From: JABMPX01 sp964649795
GTDB lineage: Bacteria > Patescibacteriota > Minisyncoccia > Portnoybacterales > UBA2143
Length of the DNA: 52,167 nt
Assembly: GCA_964649795.1 (NCBI GenBank)
Contig: CAZYQY010000003.1
Span: forward strand, 1-52,167
Reading direction: 5' to 3'
Shown: one piece after another, positions 1 to 7,931 of the stretch
How positions within the stretch are numbered: position 1 is the first letter of the stretch
Layout: each line of letters starts with the position of its first letter
Notes under the pieces: generated by a model
Databases searched by the model: none
Told to the model about the DNA's origin: nothing
Seen by the model: the letters and a program-made list of their open reading frames with translations, nothing else
Translations under genes and position numbers: made by a program

Positions 1-1758
1 ATTAGTATTCAATTAAACAAATTAATATCTTTTTTTAAGGTAGAAAAATGGCCAACTGGCAAACAATGGACTCGTTTTTTTAATGTTCTCCCTTCTCGAG
101 AACGTTGGTTAGTACGAGGGCTAATTTTTGTTATACTTGGTTCTTGTTTAACCCTGCTTTTTAATTTCTATCTTGAAAAAACTGTTATTGAACCGCAAAG
201 AGGAGGAGAATATATAGAAGGCGTTATTGGGCAGCCTCGATACATTAATCCTGTTTTATCGCAGACAAACGACGCTGATAGAGATTTAGTCCAGCTTATT
301 TATTCCAGTTTATTTAAATACGATAATCAAGGCAATCTTATTCCTGATTTAGCTAAAAGATATGAGATTGGAGAAGACGGCCTGAGTTACAGCATTTTTC
401 TGAAAAAGAATGTTCACTGGCATGATGGAGAAAAAGTTTCAGCTGATGATGTTATTTTTACCATAAAGACAATTCAGGATCCTGAATATAACAGTCCCTT
501 AAGAAATATCTGGCAGGGAGTAGAAATGGAAAAAGTTGATGAATTTACTATTTTGTTCAAATTAAACAATGTTTACGCTCCTTTTTTACATAATTTAACT
601 GTTAGTATTTTACCTAAACATCTTTGGGCTGGTATTTCAGGACAGAATTTTCTTTTAGCTGTTTATAATCTTAAGCCGATTGGTTCTGGTCCTTACAAAT
701 TCAAAGAATTTACCAAGAATGAAGAGGGTAAAATTGAATCAATAGAATTAATTAGCAATGAAAGTTTCTACTTATTATTTGAAAACAGGATTCAAGGGCC
801 TTTTATAAACAATATTATTCTTAAATTCTACAACAACCAGGAAGCTCTAACTAATGCTTATCAAAAAAGACAAATAGATGGATTAAGCTCTTTAGCAACA
901 TCTGATCAATCAGAAATAAGGAATAGTCTTAATATTTACGAAATTAAGCTGCCTATTTATTACGCTATCTTTTTTAATCAAAATAAAAGCAAAATCTTAG
1001 CTGATAAAACCGTTCGCTTAGCCTTATCGCACGCTGTTAATAAAGAGGAAATAATTGATAAAGTTCTTAATGGGAAAGGGATTAAAGTTGATTCGCCTTT
1101 TTTGCCTGACTGGCCAAATTATACTTCAGAAACAAAAATTTATGATTTTGCCATAGATCATGCTATAAATATTTTAGAGGCAGACAACTGGATAGATTCA
1201 AACAATGACAATATTAGAGAAAAAGGCGAAGGAGAAGAGAAAATAGAGCTGGAAATAAGCTTATTAGCCACTAACTGGTCTGAAATAAAGCAAACAGCTG
1301 AACTAATTAAAGAGCAATGGGAAAAAATCGGTGTTAAGGTTAATTTAGAAACAGCTGAAGCAACTGATATTCAAAAGGATTATATTCGTCCTCGCGAATA
1401 TGAAGCTATTCTTTTTGGAGAGATACTTAGCGCTAATCCAGACCCATTTGCTTTTTGGCATTCTTCTCAGAAAAAAGACCCTGGCTTGAATTTATCGCTT
1501 TATCAGAATAAAGAAGTGGATGAATTGCTTCAAGATGCCAGGCAAACACTTGACCAGGAGCTTCGTGAGGAAAAATATGCTGAATTTCAGAAATTGCTTA
1601 TTGAAGATGTCCCCTGTATTTTTCTTTACAGCCCCAGCTATATTTATCCCGTTAATAAGAAAGTAAAAGGAATCTCCATAGAAAAATTAGCTCAGCCATC
1701 TCAAAGATTTTCTCAAATAGAAAATTGGTATATTAAAACGAAAAGAGTCTGGAAATAG
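1..1758 (+). CDS. Membrane-anchored peptide/oligosaccharide ABC-type solute-binding protein (5' end outside window)
   Basis: The frame is open from base 1, so the true start lies upstream; 585 residues are visible. A short cytoplasmic stretch is followed by one membrane segment at about visible residues 38-58. An SBP_bac_5 (extracellular solute-binding family 5) domain follows: a GGEYIEG start, then the early-domain block with WHDGEKVSADDV near residues 140-152. Family members bind peptides or oligosaccharides outside the membrane and deliver them to an ABC permease. Here the protein is tethered by an N-terminal helix instead of a lipobox, an arrangement I associate with CPR genomes. No permease or ATPase gene is in the window, so the partner and ligand are unknown. 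It ends 3 nt before the GH130 gene, which suggests co-transcription and possibly a glycan ligand (inference). Confidence 0.88.
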   Translation: MSIQLNKLISFFKVEKWPTGKQWTRFFNVLPSRERWLVRGLIFVILGSCLTLLFNFYLEKTVIEPQRGGEYIEGVIGQPRYINPVLSQTNDADRDLVQLIYSSLFKYDNQGNLIPDLAKRYEIGEDGLSYSIFLKKNVHWHDGEKVSADDVIFTIKTIQDPEYNSPLRNIWQGVEMEKVDEFTILFKLNNVYAPFLHNLTVSILPKHLWAGISGQNFLLAVYNLKPIGSGPYKFKEFTKNEEGKIESIELISNESFYLLFENRIQGPFINNIILKFYNNQEALTNAYQKRQIDGLSSLATSDQSEIRNSLNIYEIKLPIYYAIFFNQNKSKILADKTVRLALSHAVNKEEIIDKVLNGKGIKVDSPFLPDWPNYTSETKIYDFAIDHAINILEADNWIDSNNDNIREKGEGEEKIELEISLLATNWSEIKQTAELIKEQWEKIGVKVNLETAEATDIQKDYIRPREYEAILFGEILSANPDPFAFWHSSQKKDPGLNLSLYQNKEVDELLQDARQTLDQELREEKYAEFQKLLIEDVPCIFLYSPSYIYPVNKKVKGISIEKLAQPSQRFSQIENWYIKTKRVWK

Positions 1759-1761
1759 ATA

Positions 1762-2739
1762 ATGATAAAACTAAAACGCTATCAAGGTAATCCTATTTTA
1801 AAACCAAATCCCAAAAATCAGTGGGAATCAAAAGCCGTATTTAATCCAGGAGTCGGCTATAAAAATAATAAAGTTTATCTGTTATACCGGGCTGTCGGCG
1901 AATACAAAGACTACATCACTAGAATAGGTTTAGCAGTTAGTCAAGACGGCTTTCATTTTAAAAGAGTTAGTTCTCAACCAATTTTCCAGCCAGAAGCAGA
2001 TTATGAAAAATGGGGTTGCGAAGACCCAAAAATTAATTTTGTTGGAAAAGAAATCTATATTACCTATACGGCTCTTGAGCAACCAACTCTCAATCCTAAA
2101 AAATTTAATCAAACTGCCTTGGCTAAAACCACTGACTTTCGCAATTTTCAAAGAATGGGGGTCATCACTCCGAAATATGCTGATACCAGAAATACCGTTA
2201 TTTTTCCGGAAAAAATCAATGGTCAATATGCGATGCTTCACCGACCCAGCGCTTGGATAGGGAAAAAATATAAGACAATTCTTCCATCTATCTGGATTGC
2301 CTATTCTAAAAACCTTCTCAATTGGTCTGACCATCAACTATTATATCAACCAAGAGAAAACTGGGAGTCAATTAAAATAGGAGCCGGACCTCCCCCAATA
2401 AGAACTTCCCTGGGCTGGCTCTTAATTTATCATGGCGTTGGGCCTGATATGAATCCTAGTCTAATTAGATTTGATAAAGAAATTCAAACAAGAGTCTATC
2501 GAGCTGGGGCAATGCTTTTGGATTTAAATAATCCAACAAAAATTATTGGCCGAAGCAAAAAACCTATTTTAGAACCAGAAAAAGATTATGAGATAAAGGG
2601 CGATGTCCCCAATGTAGTTTTTCCCACCGGCGGTTTTGTTAAAGACGACCAGCTTTTTGTTTACTACGGAGCAACTGACAAAAGATGTTGTTTGGCGACA
2701 ATCTCTTTAAATAAATTAATCAAGGAGTTAAGCCATTAA
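1762..2739 (+). CDS. GH130 family glycoside phosphorylase (beta-mannoside/mannooligosaccharide phosphorylase-like)
   Basis: A 325-residue cytosolic protein with the five-bladed propeller signature of GH130: NPGVGY near 28-33, LLYRAVGE near 40-47 and GCEDPKI at 85-91, whose Asp88 matches the family's proposed proton-donor aspartate. GH130 enzymes cleave beta-mannosidic bonds with phosphate to give mannose 1-phosphate, saving ATP. The exact linkage cannot be read from sequence, and some GH130 members are hydrolases. Length is normal for the family. The gene lies 3 nt after the solute-binding protein and 5 nt before the cupin isomerase, so the three look like one transcript that imports and enters sugars into glycolysis (inference). 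Confidence 0.87.
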   Translation: MIKLKRYQGNPILKPNPKNQWESKAVFNPGVGYKNNKVYLLYRAVGEYKDYITRIGLAVSQDGFHFKRVSSQPIFQPEADYEKWGCEDPKINFVGKEIYITYTALEQPTLNPKKFNQTALAKTTDFRNFQRMGVITPKYADTRNTVIFPEKINGQYAMLHRPSAWIGKKYKTILPSIWIAYSKNLLNWSDHQLLYQPRENWESIKIGAGPPPIRTSLGWLLIYHGVGPDMNPSLIRFDKEIQTRVYRAGAMLLDLNNPTKIIGRSKKPILEPEKDYEIKGDVPNVVFPTGGFVKDDQLFVYYGATDKRCCLATISLNKLIKELSH

Positions 2740-2744
2740 AGACC

Positions 2745-3464
2745 ATGATAAATCTTAAAAATATTAAGCCGAGTGTTCGTTATCTTGAAGAAATGAAAGA
2801 TATAGTTTTTGACCAGGCATGGTTGAAAAAAGCTAAGTCAAAAACTGAACTTTATTATGTTTGGCGAGATGTAGCGGAGAATAACCATGACAAAGAAAAA
2901 ATTAGCCAAGCCGGCTTACGTTATGACATCACAGAATTTGTTCCTTTGACTCTTGGAAAAGAATTCAATAAAACCTTTGGCCATATACATTCTTTAGTCC
3001 CAGGGACAAATTTAACATATACAGAGATTTATGAAGTTTTAGAAGGCGAAGTTAATTTTTTGTTTCAGAAATTTAATGGTAATAAAATTGAAGATATTTT
3101 TACTGTTCACTGCTTGGCTGGAGATAAATATATTATCCAACCCAATTATGCTCATATCACTATAAATCCCGTCAAGAAAAAAACCGTTATGGCTAATTGG
3201 ATAGCTCCTGTTGGTCAGCAAAGCTACAAAGAAATTAAAGAAATGAAAGGCGGCGGCTATTACGCTATTGAAGCAAAAGAAGGTATCCAGTGGGTAAAAA
3301 ATCAAACTTATTCTTTTATTCCTCAACTAAAATTTTCAAAAGCAAACAATCTTGCTCAATTTAAAATAGACAAAGAAAAACCAATATATTCTCTGATTAA
3401 TGATTTGAAAAAATTGGACTTTTTGAAAAACCCGGATAAATATAACTGGCCAATAGCTAAATAA
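2745..3464 (+). CDS. pgi: Cupin-type glucose-6-phosphate isomerase
   Basis: A 239-residue protein with the archaeal-type (cupin) phosphoglucose isomerase domain, unrelated to the usual bacterial Pgi. It interconverts glucose 6-phosphate and fructose 6-phosphate and needs a divalent metal. Likely metal ligands are His80 and His82 (GHIHS), Glu94 (TYTEIYEV) and His137 (NYAHITINP). The C-terminal 70 residues continue beyond the minimal cupin and may form a second lobe. ATG at 2745 is the only reasonable start. This is the last gene of the first plus-strand unit; a bidirectional terminator follows directly. It fills the Pgi step for the glycolytic genes at 8865-16255. Confidence 0.88.
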   Translation: MINLKNIKPSVRYLEEMKDIVFDQAWLKKAKSKTELYYVWRDVAENNHDKEKISQAGLRYDITEFVPLTLGKEFNKTFGHIHSLVPGTNLTYTEIYEVLEGEVNFLFQKFNGNKIEDIFTVHCLAGDKYIIQPNYAHITINPVKKKTVMANWIAPVGQQSYKEIKEMKGGGYYAIEAKEGIQWVKNQTYSFIPQLKFSKANNLAQFKIDKEKPIYSLINDLKKLDFLKNPDKYNWPIAK

Positions 3465-3500
3465 AAAAGCCCGCCTTGGATTTACTCCAAATTGGGCTTT
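3465..3500. terminator. Bidirectional intrinsic terminator
   Basis: AAAAGCCC at 3465-3472 pairs with GGGCTTT at 3494-3500, with an inner TTGGA/TCCAA stem. It lies between the convergent isomerase gene and the small minus-strand gene and has A/T runs on both sides. Confidence 0.75.
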
Positions 3501-3504
3501 AATC

Positions 3505-3759
3505 TCAAGCAACTTCATCGGGAATTTCGTTAGAAGGACCGCCAATAGTAACAGGTTCATAAGCAACTATTTTATAGACGTTCTTATCTTTATCTGTAAC
3601 AGCAAATGTTTTTGGTATTTTTGCCCGGTTCGCTCCCTTAATCCTGTAAAGACGCAGCGGCGCTGTTGTGCTTGATTCACGAAGTAGAAGATCAGAAGGT
3701 CCAGGTTCATCTTGAAAATAAATAGCATTTACCTTAAGTTTGTTTATTGGATTTTCCAT
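3505..3759 (-). CDS. Hypothetical protein, 84 residues
   Basis: No family recognised. The product is small, soluble and mildly charged, with no Cys pair, signal peptide or membrane segment. It ends GGPSNEIPDEVA. The call as a real gene rests on context: an AGAAGGAG ribosome-binding site a few bases before ATG 3759, a consensus promoter at 3802-3830 giving a leader of roughly 36 nt, and a terminator right after the stop codon. It is thus a free-standing monocistronic gene between two plus-strand units. Confidence 0.7.
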   Translation of the reverse strand: MENPINKLKVNAIYFQDEPGPSDLLLRESSTTAPLRLYRIKGANRAKIPKTFAVTDKDKNVYKIVAYEPVTIGGPSNEIPDEVA

Positions 3760-3801
3760 TTCTTTCTCCTTCTATTAAAAGTTAAAGATCTATTTTGCTT
3801 A

Positions 3802-3830
3802 ATTGTAGGTTAAAAAGAGAAAATAGTCAA
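3802..3830 (-). promoter_or_regulatory. Sigma70-type promoter for the 84-residue gene
   Basis: On the minus strand TTGACT (3825-3830), a 17-nt spacer, then TACAAT (3802-3807). The -35 box abuts the first base of tRNA-Leu, so this promoter and any promoter of the tRNA on the other strand must overlap. Confidence 0.75.
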
Positions 3831-3913
3831 GCCGAAGTGATGAAATTGGCAAACATGCACGGTTCAGAACCGTGTGCCTTTATGGCTTAAGGGTTCGAAT
3901 CCCTTCTTCGGCA
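3831..3913 (+). tRNA. tRNA-Leu (anticodon CAG)
   Basis: Acceptor arms GCCGAAG (3831-3837) and CTTCGGC (3906-3912) pair, with discriminator A3913. The anticodon stem CACGG/CCGTG flanks loop TTCAGAA, giving anticodon CAG (codon CUG). A variable arm and a GGGTTCGAATCCC T-arm complete a class II tRNA; the D-arm contains TGGCAAAC. CCA is not encoded. A weak plus-strand promoter can be drawn (TTGCTT 3795-3800, 18 nt, GAAAAT 3819-3824) that would start transcription at the first tRNA base. RNase J begins 2 nt after the tRNA. Confidence 0.93.
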
Positions 3914-3915
3914 CT

Positions 3916-5592
3916 ATGGAAAAAACAACACAAAACTTAAGAATTATCCCTTTGGGGGGATTAGAAGAAGTCGGTCGTAATATGACAGTTTTTGAGTATG
4001 GCAATGATATTATTATTGTTGATATGGGCCTTCAATTTCCAGAAGAAGACATGCCTGGAATTGACTATATTATCCCTAATACTGCCTATCTTAAGGACAA
4101 AAAAGAGAAAATCCGCGGAGTTATTATTACTCATGGCCATTATGACCACATTGGAGCAATTCCCCATTCAATGGGACGTTTAGGCAATCCGCCTATTTAC
4201 ACTACTGCCTTAACCAAAGGGATTATCCTTAAAAGGCAGGATGATTTCCCAGAAGCGCCTAAGCTAGATATTCGTCAAATTAATAAAGATTCTAAAATTA
4301 AACTTGGCTGTTTTAATATTGAATTCTTCCATGTCAACCATAATATTCCTGATGGAGTTGGTCTAGTTATTGGGACGCCAGTTGGCAAAATCGTTCATAC
4401 TGGTGATTTCAAATTTGACCATAGCCCAATTGGCGATGAACCAGCTGATATTTCCAGAATTTCTGAAATTGCTAATGGAGGTATTCTCGCTCTAATGTCA
4501 GATAGCACTAATGCAGAAAAGCCAGGTCATTCTATCTCTGAAAAAGAAATTCAAGATAATTTGGAAATAATTTTTAAAGAATCAGCTGGCAGAATCATTA
4601 TTGCTACTTTTGCCTCTTTAATCAGTCGTATTCAAGAAGTAATTAATTTAGCTGAAAAGTACAACAGAAAAGTAGCAGTTGACGGTTATAGCATGAAAAT
4701 GAATACTCAAATTGCTAAAGATCTAGGATATATTAAAGCGCAAAAAGGCACTTTAATTAAGATTAATCAAATAAAAGATTATCCAGATAAAAGAGTAGTG
4801 GTTGTCTGCACTGGAGCTCAAGGCGAAGGGAACGCTGTTTTAATGCGAATAGCAAACAAAGAACATCGCCATATACAAATTCAAAAAAACGATGCTGTTA
4901 CTTTTTCTTCTTCGGTTGTGCCAGGAAATGAAAGAACTGTTCAGAATCTAAAAGACATTCTTTGGAGGCAAGGCGCAAGAGTTTATCATTATCAAATGAT
5001 GGATATCCATGCTGGCGGACATGCTCAAGTAGAAGACCTTAAAATGATGATTAATTTAATTAAACCCAAATTCTTCATACCTGTCCATGGTAATTATTAT
5101 ATGCTAAAATTACACGGCGAAATTGCTGAAAGCGTAGGCATTGATGCAAAAAACATTCTAGTAGCTGGCAATGGCAATGTTATTTCTATTAATGAAGATT
5201 CAATTCAATTAAGCGATGAGAAAGTACCGGCCAATTATGTTATGGTTGACGGATTAGGAGTTGGCGATGTTGGCCAGGTTGTTTTACGCGATAGGCAAAC
5301 TATGGCTGAAGAAGGCATGTTTGTCATTATTGCCACAATTGACAGCAAAACCGGCAAGGTTCATGGAGAACCAGATATTATTTCTCGCGGCTTTGTTTAT
5401 TTAAGAGAATCAAAAGAACTTTTAAATCAGACAAGAGAAAAGGTTAAAAAGATTGTTGAGAAAGCGTCTTCTGACGAACACACAGTTAATTGGAGCTATG
5501 TTAAAGACAACATACGTGACAAAGTCGGCCAATTCCTTTATACTAAAACGCAGAGACGACCAATGGTCTTACCTGTAGTTATTGAAATTTAG
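3916..5592 (+). CDS. rnj: Ribonuclease J
   Basis: A 558-residue metallo-beta-lactamase/beta-CASP RNase. It starts with the family opening IIPLGGLEEVGRNM (10-23). Zinc-site motif THGHYDH lies at 72-78, with His142 (VNHNIPDG) and HTGD at 161-164. The beta-CASP and RNase J C-terminal parts follow (AGGHAQ, IPVHGNYYML). RNase J has 5'-3' exonuclease and endonuclease activity in mRNA decay and rRNA maturation. An in-frame ATG at 3874 lies inside the tRNA and is rejected; ATG 3916 fits the family N-terminus. There is no room for a ribosome-binding site: only CT separates tRNA and ATG, so translation would be leaderless after tRNA 3'-end cleavage. Confidence 0.95.
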   Translation: MEKTTQNLRIIPLGGLEEVGRNMTVFEYGNDIIIVDMGLQFPEEDMPGIDYIIPNTAYLKDKKEKIRGVIITHGHYDHIGAIPHSMGRLGNPPIYTTALTKGIILKRQDDFPEAPKLDIRQINKDSKIKLGCFNIEFFHVNHNIPDGVGLVIGTPVGKIVHTGDFKFDHSPIGDEPADISRISEIANGGILALMSDSTNAEKPGHSISEKEIQDNLEIIFKESAGRIIIATFASLISRIQEVINLAEKYNRKVAVDGYSMKMNTQIAKDLGYIKAQKGTLIKINQIKDYPDKRVVVVCTGAQGEGNAVLMRIANKEHRHIQIQKNDAVTFSSSVVPGNERTVQNLKDILWRQGARVYHYQMMDIHAGGHAQVEDLKMMINLIKPKFFIPVHGNYYMLKLHGEIAESVGIDAKNILVAGNGNVISINEDSIQLSDEKVPANYVMVDGLGVGDVGQVVLRDRQTMAEEGMFVIIATIDSKTGKVHGEPDIISRGFVYLRESKELLNQTREKVKKIVEKASSDEHTVNWSYVKDNIRDKVGQFLYTKTQRRPMVLPVVIEI

Positions 5593-5659
5593 TTCTTTTT
5601 TAAAATTAAATATACGGAGGGAAAGGTCGAATAAAGAAATACAAAGAAAGGAAATATTT

Positions 5660-6280
5660 ATGTTAAAGGAAAAACAAAAAGGTGGAGAATCCCCAATAAC
5701 TAGTGGACCCCAATTTGACTTTAATAATAAAAGCAATTGGCATGGAAAGCCCAAAGGATGGATAAGCAGGTATGGCAGTTCTGTTATTTTGCCAGTAATA
5801 GCACTTTTGATTTTAGCTGGCGGTATATATTTATATGCCAGTCAGAGAACCAACAATGAATCATTGTTGCCAAGAGAAAAGCTTACTGCTGATATCCAAG
5901 GCAAAATATTAAATTCAGAGATTAAAGAAATTGAAGAGACAGAAACAAAAGAAGCTGAAATTACAGAAATTATTCCAGCTGGTAGAAAAGAAAATAATTC
6001 AATTGTGGAAAAAGCAGCCAAAGGAGATGGGATAACCCATTTGGCCCGCAGAGCCCTTAAGGATTATACTAAAGACCATCCTGAAGAGCTAACCGATGAA
6101 CATAAAATTTATGTTGAGGATTACCTCAAGGACAGCATTGGTTCTCATCCGCTAAACATTGGAGATGAAATTACCTTTTCCGAAGATTTAATTAAAGAAG
6201 CAATTGATGCTTCTATGCAATTGACTCCGGAACAACTAAAAAATCTTGAAAAATACAGTGCTTTAGTTGTTTCCTGGTGA
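5660..6280 (+). CDS. Membrane-anchored hypothetical protein with LysM-like tail
   Basis: A 206-residue protein. Residues 1-39 are polar, 40-60 form one membrane helix, then comes a Glu/Lys-rich linker. The conserved-looking C-terminal block from about 125 contains GDGITHLARRALKDY and HPLNIGDEITFSEDLI, a spacing reminiscent of LysM-like or wall-associated domains. I do not recognise a named family. An upstream in-frame start at 5582 overlaps the rnj end and is rejected: ATG 5660 has AAAGGA about 8 nt upstream. A weak promoter (TTGAAA 5582-5587, 18 nt, TTAAAT) overlaps the rnj stop. A perfect 14-bp terminator follows 43 nt after the stop. Confidence 0.75.
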   Translation: MLKEKQKGGESPITSGPQFDFNNKSNWHGKPKGWISRYGSSVILPVIALLILAGGIYLYASQRTNNESLLPREKLTADIQGKILNSEIKEIEETETKEAEITEIIPAGRKENNSIVEKAAKGDGITHLARRALKDYTKDHPEELTDEHKIYVEDYLKDSIGSHPLNIGDEITFSEDLIKEAIDASMQLTPEQLKNLEKYSALVVSW

Positions 6281-6322
6281 AAATTTACTATTTTATTAGT
6301 TCTTTATTCTAAATTAATTATA

Positions 6323-6356
6323 AATCATAAAAGCCCTGTAAGGGGCTTTTATGATT
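6323..6356. terminator. Strong bidirectional terminator
   Basis: A perfect 14-bp stem, AATCATAAAAGCCC (6323-6336) with GGGCTTTTATGATT (6343-6356), loop TGTAAG. It can end the plus-strand membrane gene and also the minus-strand candidate RNA that starts near 6576. Confidence 0.85.
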
Positions 6357-6576
6357 GAATAAAATTTATTTTTCTCTAGAATCTCACCACTAAAGTACAG
6401 CGTGATGAGATTTTAGAGAGAGATAAATTAATTATCTCTCTCAGTATTTTAAGGTAATCACTTTTGTCCGCCTAAGCGGAAAAGCGACCTAACATTTCTT
6501 AAAGCTATTGATCGAGTAATACCCAATCAAAGACAATAAGTAATGTTTCTGTTTATTAATACAGCTAATAAACAGT
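6323..6576 (-). ncRNA. Candidate orphan structured small RNA, about 250 nt
   Basis: This fills the only gap over 300 bases (6281-6623), between convergent genes. A full consensus promoter at 6583-6611 predicts a start at 6576 on the minus strand, and the stem at 6323-6356 would end it. No usable reading frame exists. Read 5'-3' the RNA folds into successive elements: hairpin CTGTTTATTA/TAATAAACAG at its 5' end; AACATT/AATGTT enclosing TGATTG/CGATCA; a long stem TCGCTTTT/AAAAGTGA capped by CCGC-TTAG-GCGG; GAGAGATAA/TTATCTCTC; and an approximately 18-bp stem TCTCTAAAATCTCA/TGAGATTCTAGAGA. The last two share a TCTC segment, so they may compete. No match to 6S, tmRNA, SRP or RNase P signatures was seen. 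Function unknown. Confidence 0.62.
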
Positions 6577-6582
6577 ATCTAC

Positions 6583-6611
6583 ATTATACATCTCATAGAA
6601 TAATTTGTCAA
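6583..6611 (-). promoter_or_regulatory. Perfect consensus promoter for the orphan RNA
   Basis: TTGACA (6606-6611), 17-nt spacer, TATAAT (6583-6588), all on the minus strand. It is the only exact double consensus noticed in the window. No protein gene lies downstream before the terminator at 6323-6356. Confidence 0.82.
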
Positions 6612-6623
6612 GAGTAAAGCTAT

Positions 6624-7931
6624 TTATTGAAAATATTGTTCTTGGAAATTAGCTGTTAATTGAATAACATAATCAGTCACTTTGCTGTATATCCAACGGC
6701 TATAACGGGTACCGCCTAAGTATTTAGCATAAGCTGTGCGTTCGCCTATTTCAGTTCTCTGATCAGCTCCGCCATTAGCCAATTTTATAGCTGCAGCCAT
6801 AAAAGCATCTTGATGGTTCCATGGATTAGGAGGATTATGGCCGGTTAAAGCAGCCACTCTGTCTTTGTAAGCTAGCCAAGTAGTCGGCATAAATTGAGCC
6901 ACTCCCAATGCTCCGCCGCATCCATACCATGGTTCAGCTGAAACTGGCTGTGAGTCGGGATTTAATCCTAATTCCTGGCAAATCTGCATAAAAGCATTTT
7001 TCTCATTTTCAGCTCTAGTTAAATAGCCTATATCCCTATAACACTGATACATATCTTTCTGCCAATTTCCTTTGCCAACATTAATACCTAAACGCGATTC
7101 TGCTTCTAATACCCCCAATAGAAAAGCCGGCCTAATGCCGGTCTTAGAAGAGGCAAAAACAGCATATTGGATTGCTTCATCTTTGTTAGCTAAAAAGGAA
7201 ATTTGTTCGGTAATGTAAGTAATTGCGCTTTCAGCATTTTTAATTAATTGCTGATAACGATATTCTTCTCCTTTTGTCTGATCTAATAAATCTTCTTTTT
7301 GCCATTGTCTTTTCTCAACAGTCCGTTTTTGAATTAATTGGAGTGATTTTAGCCGGTTTTGCGCTTCTCTTTCATTTTGTAATTCACCTCTTTGTTCTTC
7401 AGATTCTTGTTTTAATGATTGAATAGCAATAAGAACATTTTGTGTTTGCTCCTGAACATTTTCTAAAGCGCTAATTTGATTAAAAAAATCAGAAAATTTC
7501 TCATTCCTTAAAACCATTTCTAAAAGAGTATCCTGGTCATATACGGCAACTGTCCGAATATATTCAGCCAAAAGGTCTTTTTTCTGGTCTATTTTCTTAT
7601 TTAACTCGTTAATTTTAACATCTATTCCCTGAATATTTAAAGTGCTTTCCTGAATAACTAAATCCACTTGTCCTATTTCAACTCGGATTTGACTGATTTG
7701 GTCTTCTAATATTTGAATATCATTATTAAGCGTCCTTGCTTTTTGCTGATTATCTTTAATTCTTTGCTGATATTGATTTATTTCCTGTTGTTTCTGCTCA
7801 ATTTGATTCTCTAAATCCTGTTTAATTGCATCAGCATCAGAAGCTTGAATAATAAAAGGAATTAGTAAAAAAATTAACAGGCAAAGAAATATTAGATGAA
7901 AATTATAATCAGTTTTTAATTTCTTATTCAT
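6624..7931 (-). CDS. Membrane-anchored coiled-coil lytic transglycosylase (MltB-like)
   Basis: A 435-residue protein. An N-terminal membrane/signal segment spans about 12-30. A long coiled coil resembling PcsB/EnvC-type proteins runs to about 250. A C-terminal lytic transglycosylase domain follows: AESRLG with likely catalytic Glu278, GALGVAQFMPTTW near 342-354 and HNPPNPWNHQDAFMAAA. Such enzymes cleave the MurNAc-GlcNAc bond to 1,6-anhydroMurNAc; the coiled coil probably couples the domain to division or envelope partners. An upstream start at 7994 would add a poly-Lys stretch that merely mirrors the GA-rich L25 tail. ATG 7931 overlaps the rplY stop by 8 nt, which implies translational coupling. 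Confidence 0.87.
   Translation of the reverse strand: MNKKLKTDYNFHLIFLCLLIFLLIPFIIQASDADAIKQDLENQIEQKQQEINQYQQRIKDNQQKARTLNNDIQILEDQISQIRVEIGQVDLVIQESTLNIQGIDVKINELNKKIDQKKDLLAEYIRTVAVYDQDTLLEMVLRNEKFSDFFNQISALENVQEQTQNVLIAIQSLKQESEEQRGELQNEREAQNRLKSLQLIQKRTVEKRQWQKEDLLDQTKGEEYRYQQLIKNAESAITYITEQISFLANKDEAIQYAVFASSKTGIRPAFLLGVLEAESRLGINVGKGNWQKDMYQCYRDIGYLTRAENEKNAFMQICQELGLNPDSQPVSAEPWYGCGGALGVAQFMPTTWLAYKDRVAALTGHNPPNPWNHQDAFMAAAIKLANGGADQRTEIGERTAYAKYLGGTRYSRWIYSKVTDYVIQLTANFQEQYFQ

Noticed and set aside
3874..3915. Longer RNase J start inside tRNA-Leu
   Set aside because: These 14 codons lie in the tRNA; the family N-terminus fits ATG 3916.
6361..6620. tmRNA, 6S, SRP or RNase P RNA
   Set aside because: None of the signature segments of these RNAs was found; the element is reported as an unassigned RNA instead.
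7125..7145. GCCGGC/GCCGGT palindrome in the transglycosylase gene
   Set aside because: The encoded residues (TGIRPAFLLG) are ordinary family sequence, so this is not an insertion.
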